Origin: Stenotrophomonas sp. BIGb0135
GTDB taxonomy: Bacteria > Pseudomonadota > Gammaproteobacteria > Xanthomonadales > Xanthomonadaceae
Length of the DNA: 64,000 bases
Direction: 5' to 3'
NCBI RefSeq assembly: GCF_024810105.1
Contig: NZ_JANUDX010000001.1
Span: forward strand, 558,001-622,000
Shown: positions 46,860 to 56,380 of the stretch, piece by piece
Position numbering within the stretch: the stretch's first letter is position 1
Layout of the letters: every line of letters starts with the position of its first letter
The notes under the pieces: generated by a model
What the model saw: only the letters and a program-made list of their open reading frames with translations
What the model was told of the DNA's origin: nothing
Databases searched by the model: none
Position numbers and translations under genes: made by a program

Positions 46860-47105
46860 TCAGGCCGGTTGCGCGCGCCATTGGCGCAGCGCCGCTCCGC
46901 GCAGCGATTGCTGGCCGCACCCGGTGGGGCAGCGCAGCACGCGCGCTACCGACGTGCTCACGAAACCCTGCCCTTCCTGCGCCTTGAAGATCACCTCGCA
47001 GGACAGGCAGCGCGCCACCATCGAATACAGGTGCACGATGCGGCCGCTGCAGGGGTCCTGCAGCGCGCTCACATCCAGCAGATCGAAGTGGCAGCTATCG
47101 GGCAT
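46860..47105 (-). CDS. Small putative zinc-ribbon protein
   Basis: An 81-aa protein (MPDSCHFDLLDVSALQDPCS at the start) with C-x2-C (ARCLSCEVIF) and C-x3-C (RCPTGCGQQS) 26 residues apart, a spacing that could hold one zinc. Its organisation is like the small protein at 60693-60998, which also starts MPD and has paired Cys motifs, though the two sequences are not closely similar. The start is inferred from where the coding look begins; the ribosome site is poor. Function unknown. Confidence 0.55.
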   Translation of the reverse strand: MPDSCHFDLLDVSALQDPCSGRIVHLYSMVARCLSCEVIFKAQEGQGFVSTSVARVLRCPTGCGQQSLRGAALRQWRAQPA

Positions 47106-47386
47106 CGCGCGCCGCGGGAGCGGATGGGAAACGAAGGTCTGCTGGTTCACGCGGGCGCGCCATGGAGGGTGGGATGCAGGCCACTCTAGGTGCCGCGATG
47201 TGGAGCGCGGGTGCAGATGCGATGCAGCCCGCGCGAAGCCCGCACCCGGAAACATGCACGCGCGCTGCGCAACCCTGAACCGTTGGGGATGGATTTGCGC
47301 AATCCGCCGATATTTCACTCACGCCACACGCCCCCTGCAAGCAGCATGGCCACGCCCACTCAGGGCGACATAGCGAGATACTGCAC

Positions 47387-47557
47387 ATGGACAAGAACCG
47401 TACCGAAGGTGTCAAGAACCAGGTCAAGGGCACCGTGAAGGAAGTCGCCGGCAAGGTCACGGGCGACAAGGGCCAGGAACTTGAGGGCAAGGTCCAGAAG
47501 AATGTGGGCAAGGTCCAGAGTGAAGTAGGCAAGGCCAAGGACGACGCCCGTCGCTGA
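47387..47557 (+). CDS. CsbD-family stress protein
   Basis: A 56-aa charged, Gly/Lys/Val-rich protein (MDKNRTEGVKNQVKGTVKEV at the start, then repeated G-K-V units such as AGKVTGDKGQELEGKVQKNV). This is the CsbD pattern: KNQVKGTVKE near the N-terminus, GK.TGD, EGK.Q...GK.Q. CsbD proteins are general-stress-induced, abundant and of unknown mechanism; in Bacillus csbD depends on sigma-B. No GGAGG site is obvious (GCGAG only). Confidence 0.9.
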   Translation: MDKNRTEGVKNQVKGTVKEVAGKVTGDKGQELEGKVQKNVGKVQSEVGKAKDDARR

Positions 47558-47728
47558 CGCAGGCGCGCTGCTCCTGCGCTTCGGCAAAGGAGCAGTGGCT
47601 GTCGCGCCGAGCCGGGATCGCCCCGCGCTGCACAGCATCCCCATCCAGGTGCGACAAACCGTCGCAATCCGGCGTAAACCCGGCCTGGTCCCCGTGTAGG
47701 GCGCCGGATATGGCCTAGAATCCGGGCG

Positions 47729-48214
47729 GTGCGCGCACCCGTTCTCCACCGCTGGCTTCACGCCTGGGCATGCCTGGCCATGCTCCTGATGGTGGTCGCC
47801 CCGCTGATCAGCCGGGCACTCGCGCATCCTGTACCAACTGCGTTGCAAACCCCACACCCGATGGCGGTGCATCACGCGTCGTCCGGTCCCGTGACCCCGG
47901 CTGCCCACCCCATGCATCACGGCATGGCGCATGACGGCACGGCGCATGGCATGGATTACCACGCAGAGGCTGCGACCTCCAAGGCAGCGACGACGCCCGC
48001 GTCCCCCGATCCCCACGCCGAGCATGACATGGGCGTGGACTGCGACTACTGCCTGATCGCGGCGCGGATGATCAGCCTGGTGGTCGCCCTCCTGTTCTGG
48101 ATTGCGCTGTGGCCGCCGATTCTGCGCGCGTTGGGCGGGCGGGTGCTTGCCCGGCGCGCTCCTCCCACGGGCACGCTGGGAGCACGCGGCCCGCCAGTCG
48201 GCCTCGGCTGCTGA
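47729..48214 (+). CDS. DUF2946-type metal-binding membrane protein
   Basis: A 161-aa protein with a hydrophobic N-terminal segment (residues about 13-32, signal or TM), a His/Met-rich periplasmic loop (HPMHHGMAHDGTAHGMDYHA) and the DUF2946 signature HAEHDMGVDCDYCLIAA (C-x2-C), then a second membrane helix (ISLVVALLFWIALWPPI). The His, Met and Cys content suggests copper. It is followed by a TonB receptor and a PepSY protein, the usual DUF2946 neighbourhood. The GTG start at 47729 has no ribosome site and lies 8 bases after a TAGAAT box (47716-47721), so it may be leaderless. Confidence 0.78.
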   Translation: MRAPVLHRWLHAWACLAMLLMVVAPLISRALAHPVPTALQTPHPMAVHHASSGPVTPAAHPMHHGMAHDGTAHGMDYHAEAATSKAATTPASPDPHAEHDMGVDCDYCLIAARMISLVVALLFWIALWPPILRALGGRVLARRAPPTGTLGARGPPVGLGC

Positions 48215-48403
48215 TCCGGCAACGGGCACGGGGCGCACTCGCGCACGCGCCTACCCGACCCTTGCGTCCGCACATCCCGCTTTGGCATGGAGGCATGTGC
48301 GGCGTGCTGGATCCAGCACGTGTTTTCCAGCCTCCGGCTCGCACGCCGGCTCTTCTGCCTGTCTCGATCACCCGGTGGTCGCGGCATCTCGACGCTGTGC
48401 ACG

Positions 48404-50443
48404 ATGAACACACTTCCCCTTCCCCGCCTGCTTTCCCAGGCGATCCTGGCCGCACTCGCGTGCGCGGCCATGCTGCCATCGCGGGCCGTTGCCCAGGACG
48501 GCACCGTACTCACCCTGGGCACCGTCCAGGCCCGCTCCACTGCCGACCGCGAGCTGTCGGCGCGCTCGGTATTCACCTCGGTGGACATCATCGGCGGCGA
48601 CCTGCTGCAGCAGCAGAAGGTGGATCACAGCTGGGAGCTGCTGACGAACGCGCCCGGCGTGCAGGTCACCCAGTTCAAAATGGGCACCGATGCAGGCCGC
48701 TTCTCCTTCCGGGGCTTCAACGGCGAAGGCCGCATCAACGCGGTCAAACTGCTCATCGACGGCATCCCGAGCAACGACAATGCCGGCGGCATGCCGTACC
48801 TCGACGCCGTATTCCCGCTGGATATCAGCGCGATGGAGATCGTGCGCGGCACCAACGACGCCCGTTATGGCCTGCACGCCATCGCCGGGGACGTGAACGT
48901 ACTCACCCGCCAGGGTGGCAACGACGGCCAACTCAGCGTCTCCGTCGGCAGCTTTGGCACCCGCGACGTGCAACTCGCCAAAGGATTCGAGACTGGGGCC
49001 TGGTCGCAGAACTACTTCGTCGGCTGGCGCGGCGCGGACGGCGAGCGCGACCACGCCGATGGCACCCAGCGCAGTTTCGCCGGCAAGTGGTTCTACACCG
49101 ATCCCGAGGACCGCTGGCGCGCGGGCCTCAGCAGCCGCTACTACAAAAACGCCGCGCTGGAAGCCGGCTACCTCAGCTACCCCGAGGTGCAAGCGAATCC
49201 CAACCAGTCCCCGGCCTACGCCCGCGATGACCGCAGTGAGCGCGAGACCGTCCAGACCGCCCTGCATGCCGATGGCGCGCTTGGCAGCGCCGGTCACTGG
49301 AACGCCAAGGCCTACCAGAACAGCTACCGCAACCAGCGCTGGGTCACCTTCACCGCCGGCGGCGCGCAACAGGAGCGCTTCAACGATGAAACCCAGCGTG
49401 GGCTGATCCTCACCACCACGTGGCGCCCCAACACCGCCTTGGCCGAGGTCGTGCTCGATGCCGGCGTGGACGGGCAATGGCAGGACAACACCGCGCGCCG
49501 CTACCGCACCGCGGCACGCGAGCGCCAGGCGACGCTGCGCGACTGGGATTTCGACCTGGACACCCGCGGCGCTTACGTGCAGGCGGTGATCCGCCCCGTC
49601 GATGCCCTCAAGATCGTGCCAGCCTACCGCGTGGACCACATCGACGGCGATTTCCGCGCAGTTGCCGCAGGCACGCGCGCCCCGGTGTACGACTACGGCC
49701 TGATCAGGCAGCCCAAGCTGAGCATCTCCTATGCCCTGGGCAGCCACACCACGGCCTACGCCAACTGGGGCCGCACTTTCCAGATCGGCAGCGGCAATGG
49801 CGCCTACCGCACCCAGCCCGGCAATCTGTCGGCCTCGATCAACGAAGGCTGGGAGACCGGGCTGACGTGGGCGCCCGTGCAAGGCCTGCAGACCCGCCTC
49901 GCCTACTGGGAACAACACGCCTCCGACGAGGTGGCCACCATACTCGGCGTCAACGGCAGCGTAGGCAGCAACGAGGTCGGCAACGTCGGCAAAACGTTGC
50001 GCCGCGGCTGGGACGCGCAGCTCACCTGGCAGGCCAGCGCGGCCTGGCGCGCGTGGGCGTCGTACTCGCGACAGAAAGCGGTGATCCGGATACCCGACCC
50101 CGGCGCGCCGCAGACCCGTGGCCGGCAGATCGAGAACGTGCCGAACTGGCTGGCCACCGCCGGCGTGGAATATACGCCCACCCCCGATTGGACCTTCAGT
50201 GCCTGGGGCAACGGCCAGGGCGACTACTTCGTGGAGCGCACCAACACGTTGGGCCGTTACGGCGGCTATGCGCTGTTGAACCTGAGCGCCAGCTACCGCC
50301 TGGATGCGCGCAACAGCCTGGCCCTGCAACTGAAGAACGCCACCGACCGGTTCTACGTCTACGCGTGGTATGACAGCGGTTCGTCCGGCTACTCGCCGGG
50401 GGACGGCCGCGCGCTCTACCTGAGCTGGACCCGGGAGCTCTGA
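48404..50443 (+). CDS. TonB-dependent outer-membrane receptor
   Basis: A 679-aa receptor for metal or siderophore import. Signal peptide MNTLPLPRLLSQAILAALAC with cleavage near AVAQ, then a possible TonB box (TLGTVQA), a plug domain (ELLTNAPGVQVTQFKMGTDA; SFRGFNGEGRINAVKLLIDG; MEIVRGTNDARYGLHAIAGD) and a 22-strand barrel ending in the TonB-receptor C-terminus SPGDGRALYLSWTREL, shorter at the end than the usual aromatic F/W. ATG 48404 starts the signal peptide; an in-frame extension to 48287 is unlikely. It sits between the DUF2946 protein and the PepSY protein. Fe or Cu complex is likely; the substrate is not readable. Confidence 0.93.
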   Translation: MNTLPLPRLLSQAILAALACAAMLPSRAVAQDGTVLTLGTVQARSTADRELSARSVFTSVDIIGGDLLQQQKVDHSWELLTNAPGVQVTQFKMGTDAGRFSFRGFNGEGRINAVKLLIDGIPSNDNAGGMPYLDAVFPLDISAMEIVRGTNDARYGLHAIAGDVNVLTRQGGNDGQLSVSVGSFGTRDVQLAKGFETGAWSQNYFVGWRGADGERDHADGTQRSFAGKWFYTDPEDRWRAGLSSRYYKNAALEAGYLSYPEVQANPNQSPAYARDDRSERETVQTALHADGALGSAGHWNAKAYQNSYRNQRWVTFTAGGAQQERFNDETQRGLILTTTWRPNTALAEVVLDAGVDGQWQDNTARRYRTAARERQATLRDWDFDLDTRGAYVQAVIRPVDALKIVPAYRVDHIDGDFRAVAAGTRAPVYDYGLIRQPKLSISYALGSHTTAYANWGRTFQIGSGNGAYRTQPGNLSASINEGWETGLTWAPVQGLQTRLAYWEQHASDEVATILGVNGSVGSNEVGNVGKTLRRGWDAQLTWQASAAWRAWASYSRQKAVIRIPDPGAPQTRGRQIENVPNWLATAGVEYTPTPDWTFSAWGNGQGDYFVERTNTLGRYGGYALLNLSASYRLDARNSLALQLKNATDRFYVYAWYDSGSSGYSPGDGRALYLSWTREL

Positions 50444-50444
50444 C

Positions 50445-51875
50445 ATGGATACCGCTACCTCGCCGCCGTCGCCCGATCGCTGGCGCTTCTACCGCGCGGT
50501 GTGGCGCTGGCACTTCTATGCCGGGCTGTTCGTGCTGCCGTTCATTGCCTGGCTGGCGCTGACCGGTGCGGTCTACCTCTACCAGAAGCCGATAGACCGC
50601 TGGGTCCACCATGACCTCAAGGTCGTGGAGGACCCGCGGCACGCCCGCACACGTCCCAGCGCCCAGATCGCCGCCGTCACTGCCCTCACCCGTGGCGAAG
50701 TGTTCCGCTACACCACCCCGGAGCGCCGCGATGGCAGCGTGGAAATCGGTGTGCTGGAGGCCAACGGGCGGCGCGAGGTCTACTACGTCGACCCCGCCTC
50801 GGCGCGCATCCTCGGGCACCTGCCGGACAAGGGCACGTTCGCCGGCGTCGTACGCCGCCTGCACAGTCTGGACCTGCTCGGCGACTATGCCCGTGCGCTG
50901 ATCGAGATCGCCGCCGGCTGGGCCATCCTGCTGGTGTTGACCGGTGTCTACCTGTGGTGGCCGCGCGGGCGGAAAGGCGGCGTCAGCACGGTGCGTGGGC
51001 GGCCGGGCCAGCGCCTGTTCTGGCGCGACCTGCATGCGGTGACCGGCGTCTGGGTAGGGCTGGTGCTGCTGTTCCTCGCGGTCACCGGCATGCCTTGGTC
51101 GGTGGTGTGGGGCAAGCAGGTCAACGCGTGGGCCAACGGGCAGGACTACGGCTATCCGGCCGGCGTGCGCGTGCAGGTGCCGATGTCGCATCAGCGGCTG
51201 GCCGACGCCAGCACGCCCACCTGGTCGCTGCAGCAGGCGCAACTGCCGGTGTCCTCCCTGCCCCACGCCCAACACGCTCCCGCCGATAGCCACGCCGGGC
51301 ACGAGGGGCACGGCGGAGGCGCACTGGGCGATCTCTCCGCCCAACCCGGCAGCATCGGCATCGACGCGGCGCTGCAACGCTTCAACGGCCTCGGCCTGGT
51401 ACCCGGTTACAGCGTGGCGCTGCCGCGCGGTCCGATGGGCGTGTATACCGCCTCGGTCTACCCCGAGGACCTCGCAGGCCAGCGCGTGGTGCACCTGGAC
51501 CAGTACAGCGGCCGCGTGCTGCTGGACATGGGCTACGCCGATTACGGCGCGCTGGGGCGTGGGCTGGAATGGGGGATCAACGTGCACCTGGGGCAGGAAT
51601 ACGGCACGGTCAATCGCCTGTTCCTGCTCACCGCCTGCGCCGCGATCCTCATGCTGTGCATCAGCGGCGCGGTGATGTGGTGGAAGCGGCGGCCGATCGG
51701 CAGCATGGGCGTGCCTGCATTGCCCAGGCAACGGCGAACGGTGGCCATCGTGTTCGTGCTGCTGTGCGTTGGCGGGGTGCTGTTCCCGTTGGTAGGTGCG
51801 TCGCTGCTGGTGGTGGGCGTGCTCGATTTCATTGTCAGCGGCGGGTGGGGCGCTGTGCGTCCGGTTCGCCATTGA
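50445..51875 (+). CDS. PepSY-domain inner-membrane protein
   Basis: A 476-aa inner-membrane protein of the PepSY_TM family, often next to TonB receptors and thought to reduce imported ferric chelates. Helix 1 (FYAGLFVLPFIAWLALTGAV), a periplasmic PepSY domain (GSVEIGVLEANGRREVYYVD), helices near residues 155-175 and 200-222, a second PepSY domain, and a C-terminal helix pair. A His-rich insertion at about residues 278-295 (HAQHAPADSHAGHEGHGG) points to metal binding. His residues in the helices (WRWHFYAG, RDLHAVTG, NVHLGQ) could hold heme. One base separates it from the receptor. Confidence 0.9.
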   Translation: MDTATSPPSPDRWRFYRAVWRWHFYAGLFVLPFIAWLALTGAVYLYQKPIDRWVHHDLKVVEDPRHARTRPSAQIAAVTALTRGEVFRYTTPERRDGSVEIGVLEANGRREVYYVDPASARILGHLPDKGTFAGVVRRLHSLDLLGDYARALIEIAAGWAILLVLTGVYLWWPRGRKGGVSTVRGRPGQRLFWRDLHAVTGVWVGLVLLFLAVTGMPWSVVWGKQVNAWANGQDYGYPAGVRVQVPMSHQRLADASTPTWSLQQAQLPVSSLPHAQHAPADSHAGHEGHGGGALGDLSAQPGSIGIDAALQRFNGLGLVPGYSVALPRGPMGVYTASVYPEDLAGQRVVHLDQYSGRVLLDMGYADYGALGRGLEWGINVHLGQEYGTVNRLFLLTACAAILMLCISGAVMWWKRRPIGSMGVPALPRQRRTVAIVFVLLCVGGVLFPLVGASLLVVGVLDFIVSGGWGAVRPVRH

Positions 51876-52232
51876 CGTGCCCGCGCAATCCCTTGCCAGC
51901 ACCAGCAACGCGGTGCGCGCGCGGCTGCCACGAAGAATGATGCGCTGATCGTGCTGCGTGAGATCGGCAGCCATGGGCGGAGCTGCGTTGAACGTTACCT
52001 GCACAGACCACCACCTTCCGCCCAACCTGCAACAGCAAATCGCCGGGAGAATGCGCTGGGTCTGTTTGCCGGGTGCAGCGCCTCGGCGCCACGCCCACAG
52101 GGCGGCATGGCGACCATCCAGCCGGTGCACAAACGCTGAACAACGGTCGCCAGCGAGCACACTCCCCCGCGCCACACAGCCGTCACGGACGCGCGCGCAT
52201 AACGTGCCGACCCCGCGATCAAACCTGCGCAC
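51876..52232. other. Gap between PepSY and MFS genes
   Basis: 357 bases. In-frame readings exist on both strands but none has a ribosome site, codon bias or recognisable motif. No clear terminator or promoter was found; nothing further can be supported. Confidence 0.35.
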
Positions 52233-53501
52233 GTGAATCCATCGCCGCCCGCCCTGCAGTCGTCCCGCGCGCCGGATCGCGCGCTCGACGCGGTCAACGT
52301 CTTCCTTGCCGATGTGCGCGACGGACTGGGGCCCTACCTGGCGATCTACCTGCTGGCGGTGCACAAGTGGGAACCGGCCAGCATCGGCGCGGTCATGACC
52401 GTGGCCGGGCTCACCGCCCTGGTCGCGCAGACGCCCGCAGGGGCATTGATCGACCGGGTGAGCGCCAAGCGGGCAACGATCGTGATCGCCGCGATGCTGG
52501 TCACCGTCAGCTGTCTGGTGCTGCCATGGACCACGTCGTTCACCCTCGTCGCCATCACCCAGGCGGTGAGCGCGGTCGCCGGCACGGTCTTCGCCCCGGC
52601 CATCGCGGCCATATCGCTGGGGATCGGCGGCCCGCGGGTATTCGCACGGCGCATGGGGCGTAACGAAACCTTCAATCATGCAGGCAACGCGGTTGCCGCG
52701 GTGCTGGCCGGCGGGCTGGCGTATGTGGGCGGGCCGGTCATGGTGTTCTACCTGATGGCGGCGATGACGCTGGCCAGCATCGCGGCGGTGCTGATGATTC
52801 CGGCGGCGGCCATCGACCACGAGCGCGCGCGCGGGTTGCCCTCCCCCCGCCAGGACGCGCCAGCGCCCGTCTCGGTCCTGCGGCTGCTGCACAACCGAAC
52901 GTTGATGACCCTGGCGGCCTGCTGTGCGCTGTTCCACCTGGCCAATGCGGCGATGCTTCCGCTGGTGGGCCAGAAACTGTCCCAGACCAGCCCGGCGCTG
53001 GCCACCACGCTCACCGCCGCCTGCATCGTGGCGGCACAGCTGGTCATGGTGCCGGCCGCGCTGCTGGTCGGACACCGGGCCGACGCCTGGGGACGCAGGC
53101 CGCTGCTGCTGGCAGCGTTCCTCATCCTGCCGATCCGCGGCGTGCTCTATCCCTTGTCCGACGCGCCCGCCTGGCTGCTGGGCGTGCAGCTGCTCGACGG
53201 CATTGGTGCCGGCATCTTCGGTGCCCTGCTCCCCGTCATCGTCAGTGACCTGACCCAGGGCACCGGTCGCTTCAACGTCACCCTGGGCGCGGTGTCCACC
53301 GCATTCGGGCTGGGCGCCGCCCTCAGTCCGGGGTTGGCCGGGTTGATCGTGCAGTTCGCTGGGTATGATGTCGCGTTCCTGACCCTGGCGGCCATCGCTG
53401 CCCTGGCCTTCGTCCTGGCCATGGCCATGCCCGAGACCCGGCCCCAGGCCAGCGATACCACCGCCGAACCCGCGACACCGGCGTCCAACGCCAGCCTTTG
53501 A
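52233..53501 (+). CDS. Major facilitator superfamily transporter
   Basis: A 422-aa protein with about 12 transmembrane helices in two sixes separated by a cytoplasmic loop at about residues 190-215. The MFS motif A-like loop between TM2 and TM3 is GALIDRVSAKRATIVIAAML, and a second copy VGHRADAWGRRPLLLAAFL lies between TM8 and TM9. VFLADVRDGLGPYLAIYLLA in TM1 is typical of a drug/small-molecule efflux subgroup. GTG start (52233) with no strong ribosome site. The substrate is unknown; it lies next to an ArsB-type transporter, with no spacer between the genes. Confidence 0.88.
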   Translation: MNPSPPALQSSRAPDRALDAVNVFLADVRDGLGPYLAIYLLAVHKWEPASIGAVMTVAGLTALVAQTPAGALIDRVSAKRATIVIAAMLVTVSCLVLPWTTSFTLVAITQAVSAVAGTVFAPAIAAISLGIGGPRVFARRMGRNETFNHAGNAVAAVLAGGLAYVGGPVMVFYLMAAMTLASIAAVLMIPAAAIDHERARGLPSPRQDAPAPVSVLRLLHNRTLMTLAACCALFHLANAAMLPLVGQKLSQTSPALATTLTAACIVAAQLVMVPAALLVGHRADAWGRRPLLLAAFLILPIRGVLYPLSDAPAWLLGVQLLDGIGAGIFGALLPVIVSDLTQGTGRFNVTLGAVSTAFGLGAALSPGLAGLIVQFAGYDVAFLTLAAIAALAFVLAMAMPETRPQASDTTAEPATPASNASL

Positions 53502-53519
53502 GTGTTTCCCGAGCCATTG

Positions 53520-54767
53520 ATGCACATTCCAACCACGTCCCTGATCATCTGGACGGTCACCGCCGTCGCCACCTGCGGTGTCATCTTTCGCCCGTGGCGC
53601 GTTCCCGAATACGCCTGGGCACTGGGCGCGGCCGCGCTGCTGACCGTCACCGGCCTGCTGCCATGGAACGCAGCCATCGCCGCCGTGGCCGAAGGGGCCG
53701 ACGTCTACCTCTTCCTGATCGGCATGATGGTGCTGGCCGAACTGGCACGGCAGGAAGGGCTGTTCGACTGGCTGGCCGCGTACGCGGTGAAGCACGCCAA
53801 GGGCTCGGGACAACGCCTGTTCGACCTGGTGTTCCTGGTGGGCACGCTGGTCACGGTCTTCCTGTCCAACGACGCCACCGCCGTGGTGCTCACGCCGGCG
53901 GTCTATGCCGCCTGCAAGGCCGCCCGCGCCAACCCGCTGCCGTATCTGTTCGTCTGCGCCTTCGTGGCCAACGCCGCCAGCTTCGTGCTGCCCATTTCCA
54001 ATCCCGCCAACCTGGTGGTCTTCGGCGATCACATGCCCTCCCTGGCCGCATGGCTGCGGCAGTTCACCCTGCCCTCGCTGGCCGCCATCGGGGTCACCTA
54101 CCTGGTGCTGCGCCTGGCGCATCGGCGCCAGATCGCCCCGCCACTGGCGGCCGTGGCCGACCAACGGCCCCTGTCCGATGGCGGACGCCTGTGCGCGATC
54201 GGCGTCGGTGTCACCGGCAGCGTGCTGTTGGTCACCTCGGCGATGAACGGGCCGCTGGGCCTGACCACCTTCTGCGCCGGTGCCGCCACCCTGGCCATCA
54301 TCCGTCTGCGCCAGCGCCGCAGCCCGCTGGCGATCCTGCGGCATGTCTCCTGGGGCGTGCTGCCGTTGGTTGCCGGGCTGTTCGTGCTGGTCGAGGCGGT
54401 GGCGCAGACCGGAGTGATTCGCCTCGCGGCCGACGCACTGGAAGCCTTTGCACGCACCTCGCCCGGTGAAGCCAGCTGGCTGGCCGGTGGCGCGGCCGCC
54501 GTGCTGAGCAACCTGGCCAACAACCTGCCGATCGGCCTGGTCGCCGGCTCGCTGGGCCAGATGGCCGACCTGCCGACGCAGACCCGCGCCGCCCTGCTGA
54601 TCGGCGTGGACCTCGGCCCCAACCTGTCGGTGACCGGCTCGCTCGCCACCATGCTCTGGCTGGTGGCGCTTCGTCGCGAAGGCGAAGACGTGAGTGCGCT
54701 GACCTTCCTGCGCCTGGGCATCCTGGTGATGCCGCCGGCGTTGCTCGCCGCACTCTGGCTTCTGTAG
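53520..54767 (+). CDS. ArsB/NhaD-type ion transporter
   Basis: A 415-aa membrane protein with 10-12 helices in the ion-transporter superfamily. Two family hairpins are seen: VFLSNDATAVVLTPAVYAAC with NAASFVLPISNPANLVVFGD in the first half, and LSNLANNLPIGLVAGSL with VDLGPNLSVTGSLATMLW in the second. This is the arsenite/antimonite (ArsB) pattern, but no arsR, arsC or arsH lies nearby, so another anion or Na+/H+ exchange is equally open. The start could be ATG 53520 or a GTG at 53502, directly after the MFS stop codon; the two genes probably form an operon. Confidence 0.85.
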   Translation: MHIPTTSLIIWTVTAVATCGVIFRPWRVPEYAWALGAAALLTVTGLLPWNAAIAAVAEGADVYLFLIGMMVLAELARQEGLFDWLAAYAVKHAKGSGQRLFDLVFLVGTLVTVFLSNDATAVVLTPAVYAACKAARANPLPYLFVCAFVANAASFVLPISNPANLVVFGDHMPSLAAWLRQFTLPSLAAIGVTYLVLRLAHRRQIAPPLAAVADQRPLSDGGRLCAIGVGVTGSVLLVTSAMNGPLGLTTFCAGAATLAIIRLRQRRSPLAILRHVSWGVLPLVAGLFVLVEAVAQTGVIRLAADALEAFARTSPGEASWLAGGAAAVLSNLANNLPIGLVAGSLGQMADLPTQTRAALLIGVDLGPNLSVTGSLATMLWLVALRREGEDVSALTFLRLGILVMPPALLAALWLL

Positions 54768-54875
54768 CCACGTCGTTGCCTGTCGACGTGGCCCACGTGA
54801 CTACAACCAATGGCACAGGAAGCCAGCGCCTCGTGCGCGCTAGATTGGAACTCACATGGAATTGAAGGAGCGCGT

Positions 54876-56078
54876 GTGAAGCGTCTGTTTTTCTCCTTGG
54901 CGTTGCTGCTCATGTCTGGCGCGGCTGGAGCTGCATCCAGGCCAGTGGACGGAAAGACAACCGTCATCGTACTGGGCGTGGACCACGCGGCCCAGCTCGT
55001 GGCCCGCAATGATCGGCCGGCCCTGCTTGCCGCTTTCCTGGCGCATGCCAAGCCCGACGCGATCTGCATCGAGCGCTCGCCCGAGGCTTTCGCGCGCAAC
55101 GACTATTACGAGTTCACCTACGAGGTCCAGGACCTCGTGGTCCCCTTCGCCCGGCGCAACGGGATCGACCTGTGCCCCATCGACTGGGAGCCGCCGGTGG
55201 AGGACGCCCGGCTCGGGTTCGGCCTGGACCTGGGCGCAGCGCCGGAACTGCGCCCGGCCAGCGGATTCCAGCAGTTCCTTTCGTTCCCGTCCCCGAGCCA
55301 TCTCACCCGGGATATCTTCCACGCCGACGACGCCAGCAACGTGGCGCGCATCGCGCAGTGGGCCGCGACCCCGGCCAAGCGCGCAACCGATGATCTGCCG
55401 CGCAGGCTGTATCTCTATCGCACCTACCTGCAGGCCCAGCGGGTGACCGCAGCAGCGAAGGCGCATCCTGGCGGCACGGTGGTAGTGGTGGTCGGGGAGT
55501 TCCACAAGCGCGATATCGAAGCGATCCTCGCCGATGCCGCCGACCTGCGCATCGTCCAGCCGTCCAGCCTCGGCAAGCCCACCGAGGCGCAGGTGCGCCA
55601 GCAGGAGCGCCGTGACTATCGGGTGGCGGTCGCCAGCTTCAACCTTCTGGGCGTCCAATCCGCCACTGGCAACATCGATCGCGCGTTCGTCCGCGACACC
55701 GTGCAGGCACTCAAGGCGGAACAGGACTCGCCCGAGGCCCGGCTGATGGAAACACGCCTGGACCTGCTCGAAGCACGCATTACCCCCGCCATGGCGGTGG
55801 ACCGCTATCGCGCCATCGCCGCAGACGCGGGCGACGCGCGCTTCACCTGGACCGGGGTGACCGACGTCGCGCGCCTGGATTCCTACTTCGATCCCTTCGG
55901 CAACCTCACCGTGCGCCAACGGGCCCTGCTCGAAACGGCACGGGAGCTGCACCGTACCGGGCGTGGCGCAGAGGCGGCCGGGATACAGCAGGCCCTCGGC
56001 AGCGAACTCGGCGAGCGCAAGAGGGCCCAGCTTGCCGGCTACTGGGAACGCTACATCGTTCAACCGGCGTCGCTGTAA
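54876..56078 (+). CDS. Exported TraB/GumN-like protein
   Basis: A 400-aa protein with a Sec signal peptide (MKRLFFSLALLLMSGAAGAA-like, from GTG). The first domain (VIVLGVDHAAQLVARNDRPA, later KPDAICIERSPEAF) has the shape of the TraB/GumN/PrgY family (GTxH...KPDxVxvE), with D-H in place of T-H. A strand-loop VVVVVGEFHKRDIEAIL near residue 210 matches the second conserved GxxH block of that family. The last 160 residues are helical with no known domain. GTG 54876 is fixed by AAGGAG five bases upstream. The family is suspected to be metal-dependent peptidase or erythromycin-esterase-like; function here is not known. Confidence 0.7.
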   Translation: MKRLFFSLALLLMSGAAGAASRPVDGKTTVIVLGVDHAAQLVARNDRPALLAAFLAHAKPDAICIERSPEAFARNDYYEFTYEVQDLVVPFARRNGIDLCPIDWEPPVEDARLGFGLDLGAAPELRPASGFQQFLSFPSPSHLTRDIFHADDASNVARIAQWAATPAKRATDDLPRRLYLYRTYLQAQRVTAAAKAHPGGTVVVVVGEFHKRDIEAILADAADLRIVQPSSLGKPTEAQVRQQERRDYRVAVASFNLLGVQSATGNIDRAFVRDTVQALKAEQDSPEARLMETRLDLLEARITPAMAVDRYRAIAADAGDARFTWTGVTDVARLDSYFDPFGNLTVRQRALLETARELHRTGRGAEAAGIQQALGSELGERKRAQLAGYWERYIVQPASL

Positions 56079-56380
56079 GTCGCCAGCGCGGGAGGCTCCA
56101 TGGGAAGACGATCACTGCGGCGACAGGCGGCTGAAGCGTTGAGCCTTGGAATTTCATGACGCCCGCGGGGCCGAGGTGAACATATAAAGAGCCTATCGCA
56201 TCGATATACGCCGAAGATCAATCCCGGCCTAATTGAAAACGGATGTGAATCGCCAATGAATATTTTTGTGACCGTCACCGCATTTACAACTAATTGCATG
56301 TTGTCCGATTGACCCCCTGCCTACCGTTGCGACCTCGCCCTTCCTGGCATGTCAATGCCGACACTACGAGGTTGCACACG
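56079..56380. promoter_or_regulatory. AT-rich leader of the autotransporter gene
   Basis: 302 bases, strikingly AT-rich from about 56170 to 56300 compared with the window. TATAAA/ATATAAAG at about 56181-56189 and repeated TATCG/ATCGATAT patches lie there, along with aatgaatatttttgtg further on. Such islands are usual targets of H-NS-type silencers and promoters of surface proteins. No -35/-10 pair was fixed with confidence. Confidence 0.5.

Noticed and set aside
51951-52139. Small frame in the PepSY-MFS gap
   Set aside because: No ribosome site, motif or coding bias.
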